The notes below the pieces were generated by a model. That model was not told where the DNA came from. It did not search any database and saw only the letters and a program-made list of their open reading frames with translations. Shown here piece by piece: positions 1-7,745 of a DNA stretch of 39,380 nt. Made by a program: the position numbers and the translations under genes. Each line of letters opens with the position of its first letter. The stretch's first letter is position 1. The DNA comes from an uncultured Prevotella sp. (GTDB lineage Bacteria > Bacteroidota > Bacteroidia > Bacteroidales > Bacteroidaceae): NCBI GenBank assembly GCA_900556465.1, contig USPK01000006.1, positions 1 to 39,380 on the forward strand. The letters are read 5' to 3'.

Positions 1-65
1 GGCCTTGGCGGGCCGCGTGCCGAGCCAGCCCGACGAGTGCCGCCGAAACGGTTGCGACGAACTCG

Positions 66-127
66 CCCTATTCCAGTTTTTACGGGAATAGGGCGAGTTT
101 TTTCTGGCCTTAGCCCCGTGGCGCGGG
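66..127 (+). repeat. 21-bp-period intergenic repeat, copy 1
   Basis: Three blocks start at 66, 87 and 108, exactly 21 bp apart: a CCCTATTCC block with linker GTTTTTAC, a reversed-arm block (AATAGGGCG), and a closing CCTTAGCCCCGTG block. The first two form a perfect 14-bp stem (ACTCGCCCTATTCC at 61-74 with its complement at 85-98) followed by six T on the plus strand. The copy lies 26 bp beyond the nuo terminator. The same architecture recurs four more times in this window. Confidence 0.85.
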
Positions 128-152
128 GGCTGGGCCGTCGGCGGAAAAGAAA

Positions 153-187
153 AGCCGGGAGACCCTCGCGGAGAGGGCCTCCCGGCT
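153..187 (-). terminator. nuo operon terminator
   Basis: Arms 153-167 and 173-187 pair over 15 bp with one A/C mismatch around a 5-nt loop. On the minus strand the stem is followed by TTTTCTTTT. It lies 25 bp past the nuoN stop codon and is a good intrinsic terminator for the ten-gene operon. Confidence 0.85.
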
Positions 188-211
188 GTGTGTATGGCCT
201 GACGGCTGCGG

Positions 212-1708
212 TCAGAGACCGTAGCTGAAGGTGTCGATGCAGTTGTAGAAGCCGCTTACGATGCCGAGCAGCAGGACGCCGGCCGTGCAGAGCGCCAGGG
301 CGGCACGCGTGCCGCAGTCGCTGCGGAAGGGGGCAATCGGCGTATCGTTCGTCTTGATGTACATGGCCTTCACGATGAGCAGATAGTAGTAGAGCGAGAT
401 GACCGTATTGACCAAGGCGATGAATACCAGCAAGTGGAAACCGGCCTTAAACGCAGCCATGAAGATAAAGAACTTCGAGAAAAAGCCTGCGAAGGGCGGA
501 ATACCAGCCAGGGAGAAGAGGCACAGCGTCATGAGGAAGGCCAGCTTCGGATTGGTCTGGTAGAGGCCGTTGTAGTCGTCCATGCCGATTTTCCCACTGT
601 TCTGCTCCACGACGTTAAGCACGGCGAAAGCGCCGAGATTGGCGGCGAGGTAGACGAGCAGGTAGAAGACGAGCGCCGTCATGCCCTGTGCGGAACCACC
701 CATAACGCCGAGTACCAGGTAACCGGCCTGCGAGATGGCGGAGAAGGCCATGAATCGCTTCAGATTCTTCTGACGGATGGCAAAGAGGTTGGCCACCGTG
801 ATGCTCGCTATGATAATCCAGAAGAAGCCTACGCTCCAGAGCCCCTCGAAGGCGGGCGAACCGAAGACCTTGATGAGTACGGTCAGGAGCACGAAGGCGG
901 CGGAACCCTTGGACACGACGCTCAGGTAACCGGTTACGACCGTGGGCGCGCCCTCGTAGGTGTCGGCCGTCCAGAGGTGGAAGGGCACCAGGGAAATCTT
1001 GAAGCCCATGCCGGAGATGAAGAGCACGAGTCCCATGATGCTGAGCAGGTTGACCTGCATCTTGCCGGGAATCTGGTCGAAGTAGAGGGTACCGGTCACG
1101 CCGTAGATCAAGGAGATGCCGTAGAGGAGCAGGGCACTCGAGAAGAGGGCCAGCAGGATGAACTTGGCTCCGGCCTCGGCGCTTTCGTAGCGGTACTTGT
1201 CGTAGGCAATGAGGGCCGTCATGGGGATGGAGGCCAGCTCGAGCCCGATGAAGAACATGATGAAGTGGCCGCTGGAGATCATGAGGTACATGCCGAAGAG
1301 CGTGAAGAGCACGAGGCTGTGGAACTCACCGCGCTTGATGCGGTTTTCCGGGCGCTCGAGCCAGGCGCTCGACATGAGCATGACGATGATGACACCGACA
1401 TTGAGCACGCTTTTGACGATAGTCATCATGGGCGTGTGCAGATACATGCCGCCGAAGGCTTCGGCCGGCGTGGTCATGGCATTACCCCAGGGGAGCAGCG
1501 TGATGATGGTGTGGAGAATCATCAGCGCAATGGGCAGCACACTCTTCATCCCGCAGCCGCATCCTGCCGCGGCGAGCTCCGTCCCGCCAGTGGTGACGCA
1601 GGCTTTCTCTTCTTTCCCGCAAAGGAAAAGGTCGGCCAGGAATACAATCAGTATGACTGCAAGCAGGCTAATTTCTTCCTGCATGTATAGAAATTGAGAA
1701 TAATCCAT
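212..1708 (-). CDS. nuoN: NADH-quinone oxidoreductase subunit N
   Basis: Antiporter-like membrane subunit of respiratory complex I, lying in the inner-membrane arm and contributing one of the proton channels. The 498-residue product is almost entirely hydrophobic, with about fourteen predicted membrane segments and the typical proton_antipo_M core (for example GAPTVVTGYLSVVSKG near the middle and LAGIPPFAGFFSKF late in the chain). The length is normal for NuoN. It is the last gene of the nuo operon, 22 bp after nuoM, and is followed by a strong terminator. The ATG at 1708 gives the usual short N-terminus before the first helix. Confidence 0.95.
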   Translation of the reverse strand: MDYSQFLYMQEEISLLAVILIVFLADLFLCGKEEKACVTTGGTELAAAGCGCGMKSVLPIALMILHTIITLLPWGNAMTTPAEAFGGMYLHTPMMTIVKSVLNVGVIIVMLMSSAWLERPENRIKRGEFHSLVLFTLFGMYLMISSGHFIMFFIGLELASIPMTALIAYDKYRYESAEAGAKFILLALFSSALLLYGISLIYGVTGTLYFDQIPGKMQVNLLSIMGLVLFISGMGFKISLVPFHLWTADTYEGAPTVVTGYLSVVSKGSAAFVLLTVLIKVFGSPAFEGLWSVGFFWIIIASITVANLFAIRQKNLKRFMAFSAISQAGYLVLGVMGGSAQGMTALVFYLLVYLAANLGAFAVLNVVEQNSGKIGMDDYNGLYQTNPKLAFLMTLCLFSLAGIPPFAGFFSKFFIFMAAFKAGFHLLVFIALVNTVISLYYYLLIVKAMYIKTNDTPIAPFRSDCGTRAALALCTAGVLLLGIVSGFYNCIDTFSYGL

Positions 1709-1730
1709 TGTTTTGACTTTGATTTACTGT

Positions 1731-3284
1731 TTACAGAATCGGAGTACTTTGGGCCACTACCTGCGCTGCGCTGTTGATATGGTCTACGATGGGCGCGACG
1801 CCGGTCGTAATCATGTTGCTCATCCACAGCGGAGCGAGACCGAGGCCGGCCACGGCTACGATAAGGCAGATGACGGCGGTGCGTTCATCCCAGGTGGCAT
1901 CGGTCAGTTTGAGGTGATGCTCATTGGTACACGTGCCGTAGAGAATCTTGCCGACGAGTCGCAGAATGTAGACCGCGGTGATGACGATGCTGGTGCAGGC
2001 GATAATGGTCAGTACGCGGTGGAAGGTGTCCGCATTCTGGAAGGAGCCGACGAATATGGTCATTTCCGCGATGAATCCGGAGAGACCCGGCAGACCCAGG
2101 TTGGCCAGACCGGCGATGACGTAGCAGACGGACAGGAACGGCATGATGCGCATCAGACCGTTGAGTTCGCGGATGTCGCGCGTATGCGTGCGACCATAGA
2201 TCATACCGATGAGGGCAAAGAAGAGGGCCGTCATCAAACCGTGGCTGAGCATCTGGAGCACCGCACCGGTGCAGGCCGTCTGGTTGAGCATGAGGATGGC
2301 AAAGAGCACGAGGCCGCAGTGGGAAACCGACGAGTAGGCGTTGATGTACTTCAGGTCGGTCTGTACGCATGCCGAGAAGGCGCCGTAGACCACGGAGATG
2401 CCCGTCAGGATAAGGAAGATCCAGCCCAGTTCGTTAGCCGCTTCGGGCAGCAGGAACATGGCAATGCGGAAGCAGCCGTAGCCGCCGAGCTTCATGAGCA
2501 CGCCGGCGTGGAGCATGGATACGGCCGTCGGGGCCGAAGCGTGACCGTCGGGGCTCCAGGTGTGGAACGGGAAGAGGGCACCCAGGACGCCGAAGCCGAT
2601 GAACGTGAGCGGGAACCAGATGCACTGCTGCGTGAAGTCGATGGCGTGGGCACCGCCGGTGTGGTAGGCAATGTCGAGGATGTTCATCGTCTGGCCGCCC
2701 GCACCGTAGAAGATGCCGAAGATGCCGCACATGAGGAAGGCGGAACCGCCCATGAGCATCAGCGTCAGCTTCATGGCGGCGTATTCCTTCTTACCGCTTC
2801 CCCAGACACCGATGAGCAGGTACATCGGGATGAGCGCTATTTCGTAGAACATGAACATGGTGAACATGTCAATCGAAATAAAGAAGCCGAACACGCCCAT
2901 GCTGAGCAGGGTGAACCAGAGGAAGTATTCCTTGGTGAGCGGCTGGAGGCGCCACGAGGCGAACGTTCCGGTGAACACGATGATGGACGACAGGAGCAAC
3001 ATGGCTACCGAGATGCCGTCGACGCCTACGGCGTATTCAATGTGCAACGGGGTGAACCAGGTGAACTGACCGGTGAAGAGCATTTCGCTCGTGGGGTCGG
3101 CGGCACGGGCGCCGAGGAAGTCGACGACGAGATAGATGGCCAGCAATAGAAGGAGAGAGCTGCCGGTTACCATGACGCCGCGAACTTGCTTGAGGGACTT
3201 GGCCAGCCAGAGTCCCAGTAACATCACCAAGGGTATGAATACGAATGATGACAGATATAATACGTTGATTAAATTATTATCCAT
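1731..3284 (-). CDS. nuoM: NADH-quinone oxidoreductase subunit M
   Basis: Second antiporter-like subunit of complex I in the membrane arm. The 517-residue product is polytopic and carries the conserved NuoM stretches FMFYEIALIPMYLLIGVWG (containing the key glutamate), PFHTWSPDGHASAPTAVSM and the lysine-bearing HAGVLMKLGGYG. The start at 3284 lies 3 bp after the nuoL stop, which suggests translational coupling. Length and order (L-M-N) are the family norm. Nothing is broken or missing. Confidence 0.96.
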   Translation of the reverse strand: MDNNLINVLYLSSFVFIPLVMLLGLWLAKSLKQVRGVMVTGSSLLLLLAIYLVVDFLGARAADPTSEMLFTGQFTWFTPLHIEYAVGVDGISVAMLLLSSIIVFTGTFASWRLQPLTKEYFLWFTLLSMGVFGFFISIDMFTMFMFYEIALIPMYLLIGVWGSGKKEYAAMKLTLMLMGGSAFLMCGIFGIFYGAGGQTMNILDIAYHTGGAHAIDFTQQCIWFPLTFIGFGVLGALFPFHTWSPDGHASAPTAVSMLHAGVLMKLGGYGCFRIAMFLLPEAANELGWIFLILTGISVVYGAFSACVQTDLKYINAYSSVSHCGLVLFAILMLNQTACTGAVLQMLSHGLMTALFFALIGMIYGRTHTRDIRELNGLMRIMPFLSVCYVIAGLANLGLPGLSGFIAEMTIFVGSFQNADTFHRVLTIIACTSIVITAVYILRLVGKILYGTCTNEHHLKLTDATWDERTAVICLIVAVAGLGLAPLWMSNMITTGVAPIVDHINSAAQVVAQSTPIL

Positions 3285-3287
3285 GGC

Positions 3288-5186
3288 TTAAAGAATCAAG
3301 ATAAACAGCAGGATGAGTATGCCTAAGAGGAAAACGTATGCGTATTTCTGGACGGAACCGCTTTGCAGACCGCGAATCTGGAAGCCCAGGGCGTTGGTGC
3401 CCCATGCCAGGAAGTTGAAGAAGCCGTCGACGACGTGGCGGTCGAACCAGGCAACCGGCTTGGAGATGTGGGCAAAGATGAGGCGGTGCGTGATGTACTG
3501 ATAGACCTCGTCCATATAGAAACGCTTGTAGGCCCAGCGGTGGAGCTTGGAGAACTTCTCGGCTGCAGCTTCGGCAACGGGCTGGCGCTCGCCCTTGTAG
3601 ATGTAGGTGGCGAGGGCTATGGCCAAAACAGCGATGACGATGCTGGTGCCGGCAACGTTCCAGTCGAGGTGGATGTCGTAGGCACGGGTGTCGGCGCTGA
3701 CAAAGTGGCCGAAGGGAATGAATCCGGCTACGCAGGTGACGAGGGCCAGGAAAATGAGGGGAATCGTCATGGTGAGCGGGGCCTCGTGGGGCGTGTGCTC
3801 AGCGTGCAGCTCCTTGTTCTCCGTACCCCAGAAGATGCCGAAGTAGAGGCGGAACATGTAGAACGCGGTCATACCGGCAATGCCTGTCATAATCCAGCCC
3901 ATGAACGGACTGTAAGCGAAGCAGGCGGTCAGAATTTCGTCCTTGGAGAAGAAGCCCGAGAAGGGAGGAATGCCGGATATGGCCAGGCAGGCAATGAGAA
4001 ACGTGATGTGCGTGATGGGCATATACTTGCGCAGACCGCCCATAGCGGACATTTCGTTGCTGTGTACCGCATGGATGATGCAGCCGGCACCGAGGAAGAG
4101 CAGCGCCTTGAACATGGCGTGCGTGAAGAGGTGGAACATGGAGGCCATGTAGCCGAGGCTGCCGACGTGCTCGTGGCCGGTCGTCATCTCGGTGCAGACG
4201 CCGAGCGCCACCATCATGAAGGCAATCTGAGAAATGGTGGAGAAGGCGAGTACACGCTTGATGTCGCTCTGGGCACAGGCGACGGCGGCGGCGTAGAACG
4301 CGGTGAAGGCGCCGACCCAGGCCACGATGCTCAGGGCCTCGGGGGCATACTGAATCCACAAGGGGAAGAGGCGGGCCACCTGGAACACACCGGCTACGAC
4401 CATAGTGGCGGCATGGATGAGGGCACTGACAGGCGTAGGACCTTCCATGGCGTCGGGGAGCCAGATGTGTAACGGGAACATGGCGCTCTTGCCGGCGCCG
4501 CCGATGAACATGAGGACGAGGGCCGTGGGGAGCATGAAGCTGCCGGCGGCGAAGCCTTCGGCGTTGAAGTCAAAGCCGAACGAACCGCAGTAGTATCCGT
4601 AGATGAGGATACCGATGAGGAAGAACATGTCGGCAAATCGGGTTACGATGAAGGCCTTCTTGGACGCCGCGATGGCTGCGGGCGAGGTGTAGTAGAAACC
4701 GATGAGCAGGTAGGAAGATACGCCCACCAGCTCCCAGAACAGGTACATCTGGAAAATATTCGTGGCGACGACCAGTCCGAGCATGGACATGGAGAACAGG
4801 CTCAGGAAGGCATAGTAGCGTTGGAACCCGCGTTCGCCGTGCATGTAGCCGAACGAGTAGATGTGTACCATGAGCGACACCGTGGAAATAACAATGAGCA
4901 TCATGACCGAGATGGGGTCGAGCAGAATACCCATATTGAATTTCAGCCCTTCGTTGAAGAACGGAAGCCAGGTGATGTCGTAGGGGACTTTAGGCAGGAA
5001 AGTCCCGTCGGCCTGACGCGGCAGGGTGAAATATTCAAATGCCGTGTAGTAGGAGAGTATGGCCACAATTGCCAGGCAGCACGTTCCGATGATGCCGGCC
5101 GTCTTATGGCTGAGCCACTTTCCGCAGATTCCTAAGAACAGAAACGAGAGGAAGGGCAGCAGTAATATGAATAATGTATATTCCAT
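3288..5186 (-). CDS. nuoL: NADH-quinone oxidoreductase subunit L
   Basis: Largest antiporter-like subunit of complex I, with the long lateral amphipathic helix that braces the membrane arm. I chose the ATG at 5186 (MEYTLFILLLPFLSF, 632 residues). The frame is open for 13 more codons upstream to 5225, but that extension is charged and lies before the normal first membrane helix. Conserved segments include FWELVGVSSYLLIGFYY, FPLHIWLPDAMEGPTPVSAL and ISGIPPFSGFFSKDEIL. A 58-bp gap separates it from nuoK, the widest inside the operon. Confidence 0.95.
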   Translation of the reverse strand: MEYTLFILLLPFLSFLFLGICGKWLSHKTAGIIGTCCLAIVAILSYYTAFEYFTLPRQADGTFLPKVPYDITWLPFFNEGLKFNMGILLDPISVMMLIVISTVSLMVHIYSFGYMHGERGFQRYYAFLSLFSMSMLGLVVATNIFQMYLFWELVGVSSYLLIGFYYTSPAAIAASKKAFIVTRFADMFFLIGILIYGYYCGSFGFDFNAEGFAAGSFMLPTALVLMFIGGAGKSAMFPLHIWLPDAMEGPTPVSALIHAATMVVAGVFQVARLFPLWIQYAPEALSIVAWVGAFTAFYAAAVACAQSDIKRVLAFSTISQIAFMMVALGVCTEMTTGHEHVGSLGYMASMFHLFTHAMFKALLFLGAGCIIHAVHSNEMSAMGGLRKYMPITHITFLIACLAISGIPPFSGFFSKDEILTACFAYSPFMGWIMTGIAGMTAFYMFRLYFGIFWGTENKELHAEHTPHEAPLTMTIPLIFLALVTCVAGFIPFGHFVSADTRAYDIHLDWNVAGTSIVIAVLAIALATYIYKGERQPVAEAAAEKFSKLHRWAYKRFYMDEVYQYITHRLIFAHISKPVAWFDRHVVDGFFNFLAWGTNALGFQIRGLQSGSVQKYAYVFLLGILILLFILIL

Positions 5187-5244
5187 AAATCTTTGTTTTA
5201 TAATAGTTGGGAGGAATGCGGCCAAGGGCCGTTTTCCTTGTTGA

Positions 5245-5553
5245 CTACCACTTCATCTTCTGGAGTTTATCTACGGAAATATTCTTGAGCATCCGATAGA
5301 TGTTGATCATGATGGCGATGGCAATGGCACTCTCGGCCGCCGCAATGGCAATGGCGAAGAGGGCAAAGAAATAGCCTTCATGCCCATCGGGATAAAGCAT
5401 GCGATTGAATACTGCGAAGTTGATGTCGGCAGAGTTGAGCATCAATTCAATGGACAGTAGTACGGCCAGGGTGCTGCGGCGGGTCAGGAATCCGAAGATA
5501 CCCGCAAACATCATGACGGCCGAGATGAGTAGGATGTATTCTATCTGTATCAT
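5245..5553 (-). CDS. nuoK: NADH-quinone oxidoreductase subunit K
   Basis: Small three-helix membrane subunit of complex I. I chose the ATG at 5553 (MIQIEYILLISAVMMF), giving 102 residues, the standard NuoK length. An upstream ATG at 5580 would overlap nuoJ and add nine polar residues. The motif RRSTLAVLLSIELMLNSADINF carries the conserved membrane glutamate, and a second glutamate occurs in AAESAIAIAIMINIYR. It lies 10 bp after nuoJ. Confidence 0.95.
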   Translation of the reverse strand: MIQIEYILLISAVMMFAGIFGFLTRRSTLAVLLSIELMLNSADINFAVFNRMLYPDGHEGYFFALFAIAIAAAESAIAIAIMINIYRMLKNISVDKLQKMKW

Positions 5554-5563
5554 GGTTGAATCT

Positions 5564-6094
5564 TTAGCGTTTACGGGCAATCAACAGTCCGGCTACGATG
5601 CAGGCCAGCAACAGGATGCTGACGGCCTCAAACGGCAAGAGGTAGCCGTTCTCCCCGCTGGAGAGCATGAAATGCCCGATTTGGTCGATCGAGTTGCTGG
5701 CGGCGCCGGTCGGTTCGGTTGGCGCGCCGAGTGCGGCGACTCCGTTGAAGAGCTGTTGTTTGAATAACACGAATATGAAAGTGAGGAAGCCGACTAAGCC
5801 GATGATTACGCCCCAGGAGGCGTCTTTCATCTTTTTGTGTGCAGCCTGGTCCTTGGCCCCGTCCGTGAGCAAGATGGCAAAGACGTAGAGCACGATGATG
5901 CCGCCGGCGTAGACCATGGTCTGCACTGCTCCCAAGAAGGTGTAACCCATCAAGAAGTACAGGCCGGCCGTGCCCAACAGGACGAAAAGCAGGTAAGTGG
6001 CTGCACGGATGATGCTCTTCGTGAGTACTGTCGCGATGGACGACAACACGATGAACACCGCCAATATGACGAACATGATGTTTTGTGAATCCAT
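5564..6094 (-). CDS. nuoJ: NADH-quinone oxidoreductase subunit J
   Basis: Membrane subunit of complex I with five predicted helices in 176 residues. The characteristic helix-3 region (FLMGYTFLGAVQTMVYAGGIIVLYVF) is clear. The loop between the last two helices is rich in Ala, Pro and Thr and looks flexible. Position between nuoI and nuoK, with 10-bp gaps on both sides, supports the call. Confidence 0.94.
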   Translation of the reverse strand: MDSQNIMFVILAVFIVLSSIATVLTKSIIRAATYLLFVLLGTAGLYFLMGYTFLGAVQTMVYAGGIIVLYVFAILLTDGAKDQAAHKKMKDASWGVIIGLVGFLTFIFVLFKQQLFNGVAALGAPTEPTGAASNSIDQIGHFMLSSGENGYLLPFEAVSILLLACIVAGLLIARKR

Positions 6095-6104
6095 TTTCTT
6101 TAGT

Positions 6105-6623
6105 TTAAGCAGTTTGTTCGTTGGCCTTCGCTTCGGGGGCGGGCTTCTTCTCGACTTTCTTTTCCATGACCTTGCTGCCCTCGTGGTTGAGCACCATGAT
6201 CAGTTTGGAGCGGTCGAAGACTGCGTTTTCGAAGCTCTGGTTGAATTCAATAGCGCCGTGAGGACATGCGCGGGTGCACAGTTGGCAGAAGATGCAGGAG
6301 CCCAAGTTGTATTCGTACTTGACGAGGCGTTTTTTCTTCTTGCCGTCCTCGGCTACGTAAAACTCACTGGTGACCTTGATGGTGCCGTTGGGGCAGGCCA
6401 TCTCGCACAGTCCGCAGCCAACGCACTTATGCTCGTTGTTCTCGTTGTGCGGCATGGTCAGCGAACCACGGAAGCGGTCAAACATCACCAGCTCGTTGCG
6501 GTTCTCGGGATACTGCTCGGTAATCTTTTTCGTAAAGAACTCGCGCATCGTCGTTTTCAGACCGATGCAAAGCGACTTGATGCCGCTCAGCAGCCCCTCG
6601 ATGTAATTCTTATCTTCGTACAT
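6105..6623 (-). CDS. nuoI: NADH-quinone oxidoreductase subunit I (2x[4Fe-4S])
   Basis: Peripheral-arm ferredoxin-like subunit that carries electrons to NuoB. The 172-residue product has two complete CxxCxxCxxxCP motifs: Cys67, 70, 73 and 77, and Cys110, 113, 116 and 120, for the clusters usually called N6a and N6b. The C-terminal 25 residues are a Lys/Glu/Ala/Pro tail not needed for cluster binding. Because nuoEFG are absent from this operon, NuoI is a plausible entry point for electrons from an outside donor; that last point is inference. Confidence 0.95.
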   Translation of the reverse strand: MYEDKNYIEGLLSGIKSLCIGLKTTMREFFTKKITEQYPENRNELVMFDRFRGSLTMPHNENNEHKCVGCGLCEMACPNGTIKVTSEFYVAEDGKKKKRLVKYEYNLGSCIFCQLCTRACPHGAIEFNQSFENAVFDRSKLIMVLNHEGSKVMEKKVEKKPAPEAKANEQTA

Positions 6624-6642
6624 GAGTTTTCTCTACCTTTTA

Positions 6643-7722
6643 TTAGAAATGAAGTCCGTAGGACACGATGAGTGCCATGAGTATTAAGTTGACCATGCTG
6701 ATGGGGACCAGATATTTCCACTCGAGCGAGAGAATCTGGTCGATTCGCAGACGCGGGAAGGTCCAGCGCAGCCACATGAGCAAGAATACTACGAAGAGCG
6801 CCTTGGCGATAAACCAGATTGCGCCCGGGATGAGGTCCATGATGCCATTAAAGCCGTCGAGTCCGGCTATGTGCAGCGGGGCCCAGCCTCCGAGGAAAAC
6901 GGTAGCGGCCATACCGGCACAGATGAAGAGGTTCATGTACTCGGCCAGATAATAGTAGCCGAAGTGCATACCAGAGTATTCCGTGTGGTAGCCTGCCGTC
7001 AGCTCGCTTTCGCTTTCGGGCAAGTCGAACGGGCCACGGTTGCACTCGGCGTTGCCGGCAATCAGATAGATGATGAAGGCAATGATGGCGGGGATGTGGC
7101 CACGGAAAATGTTCCAGCCCTCAGCGTACTGTTGCTGGCAGATTTCGGAGAACGACATCGTGCCAGTCAGGCAAATCATCGTCAGCATCGTCATGCCGAT
7201 GGAGAGTTCGTAACTGATGATCTGGGCACCGCTACGCATGGCTCCGATAAGGGAGTATTTGTTGTTGCTACTCCATCCGGCCAGCAGAATACCGACCACG
7301 CCGATGCTGGATACGGCCAGGAAGAAGAAGATGCCGACGTTGAAGTCGATGATCTGGGCGCCTGTGTTCCAAGGCAGGCAGGCGAAGGTCACCATCGAGG
7401 CCAGCACGACAAGGAACGGAGCCAGGTTGTGCAGGAACTTATCCGTCTCGCGCAGGTTGATGATTTCCTTGGTCAACATCTTAAAGACGTCGCTGAACAC
7501 CTGCAGGGTGCCGAACGGTCCGACACGCATCGGGCCGAGGCGGCACTGGAAAAACGCGCAGACCTTACGCTCCATATAAATAAGGAGAATGGCGAAGATG
7601 GCGTAGAGCGTAATGATGACCAGCGCCACCAGAATGCTTTCCGTCAGGATGGCAGCCCACTCGGGCATGAAGCCGGTGAGCAGGCCGTGGAGCCATGAGC
7701 TTATAACTGAAAAATCAAACAT
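6643..7722 (-). CDS. nuoH: NADH-quinone oxidoreductase subunit H
   Basis: Membrane subunit that joins the peripheral and membrane arms and forms much of the quinone chamber. The 359-residue product has about eight helices and the NuoH hallmarks: YMERKVCAFFQCRLGPMRVGPFGTLQ near the N-terminus, FDLPESESELTAGYHTEYSG in the acidic loop, and MWLRWTFPRLRIDQIL near the C-terminus. It follows nuoCD directly after 23 bp, in the place where many bacteria have nuoE, F and G. Confidence 0.96.
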   Translation of the reverse strand: MFDFSVISSWLHGLLTGFMPEWAAILTESILVALVIITLYAIFAILLIYMERKVCAFFQCRLGPMRVGPFGTLQVFSDVFKMLTKEIINLRETDKFLHNLAPFLVVLASMVTFACLPWNTGAQIIDFNVGIFFFLAVSSIGVVGILLAGWSSNNKYSLIGAMRSGAQIISYELSIGMTMLTMICLTGTMSFSEICQQQYAEGWNIFRGHIPAIIAFIIYLIAGNAECNRGPFDLPESESELTAGYHTEYSGMHFGYYYLAEYMNLFICAGMAATVFLGGWAPLHIAGLDGFNGIMDLIPGAIWFIAKALFVVFLLMWLRWTFPRLRIDQILSLEWKYLVPISMVNLILMALIVSYGLHF

Positions 7723-7745
7723 TGTTTTATCTCTGTTTTATGGAT

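Larger units (their letters stand above)
1..211. other. Intergenic region downstream of the nuo operon
   Basis: I see no credible gene here. The stretch holds the nuo terminator (153-187) and one copy of the 21-bp-period repeat (66-127). The open frame that crosses it on the plus strand is made mostly of the repeat and the terminator, so I do not call it. Whatever lies to the left of base 1 cannot be identified from this sequence. Confidence 0.6.

Noticed and set aside
37..228. A 63-codon plus-strand frame with PIPV/LSPV heptads at the left end.
   Set aside because: It consists of a repeat copy, the nuo terminator and the last bases of nuoN; no independent evidence of coding.
434..3149. Long plus-strand frames (418 and 478 codons) opposite nuoN and nuoM.
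   Set aside because: They are mirror frames of conserved membrane-protein genes, with charged low-complexity translations and no promoter or family motif.
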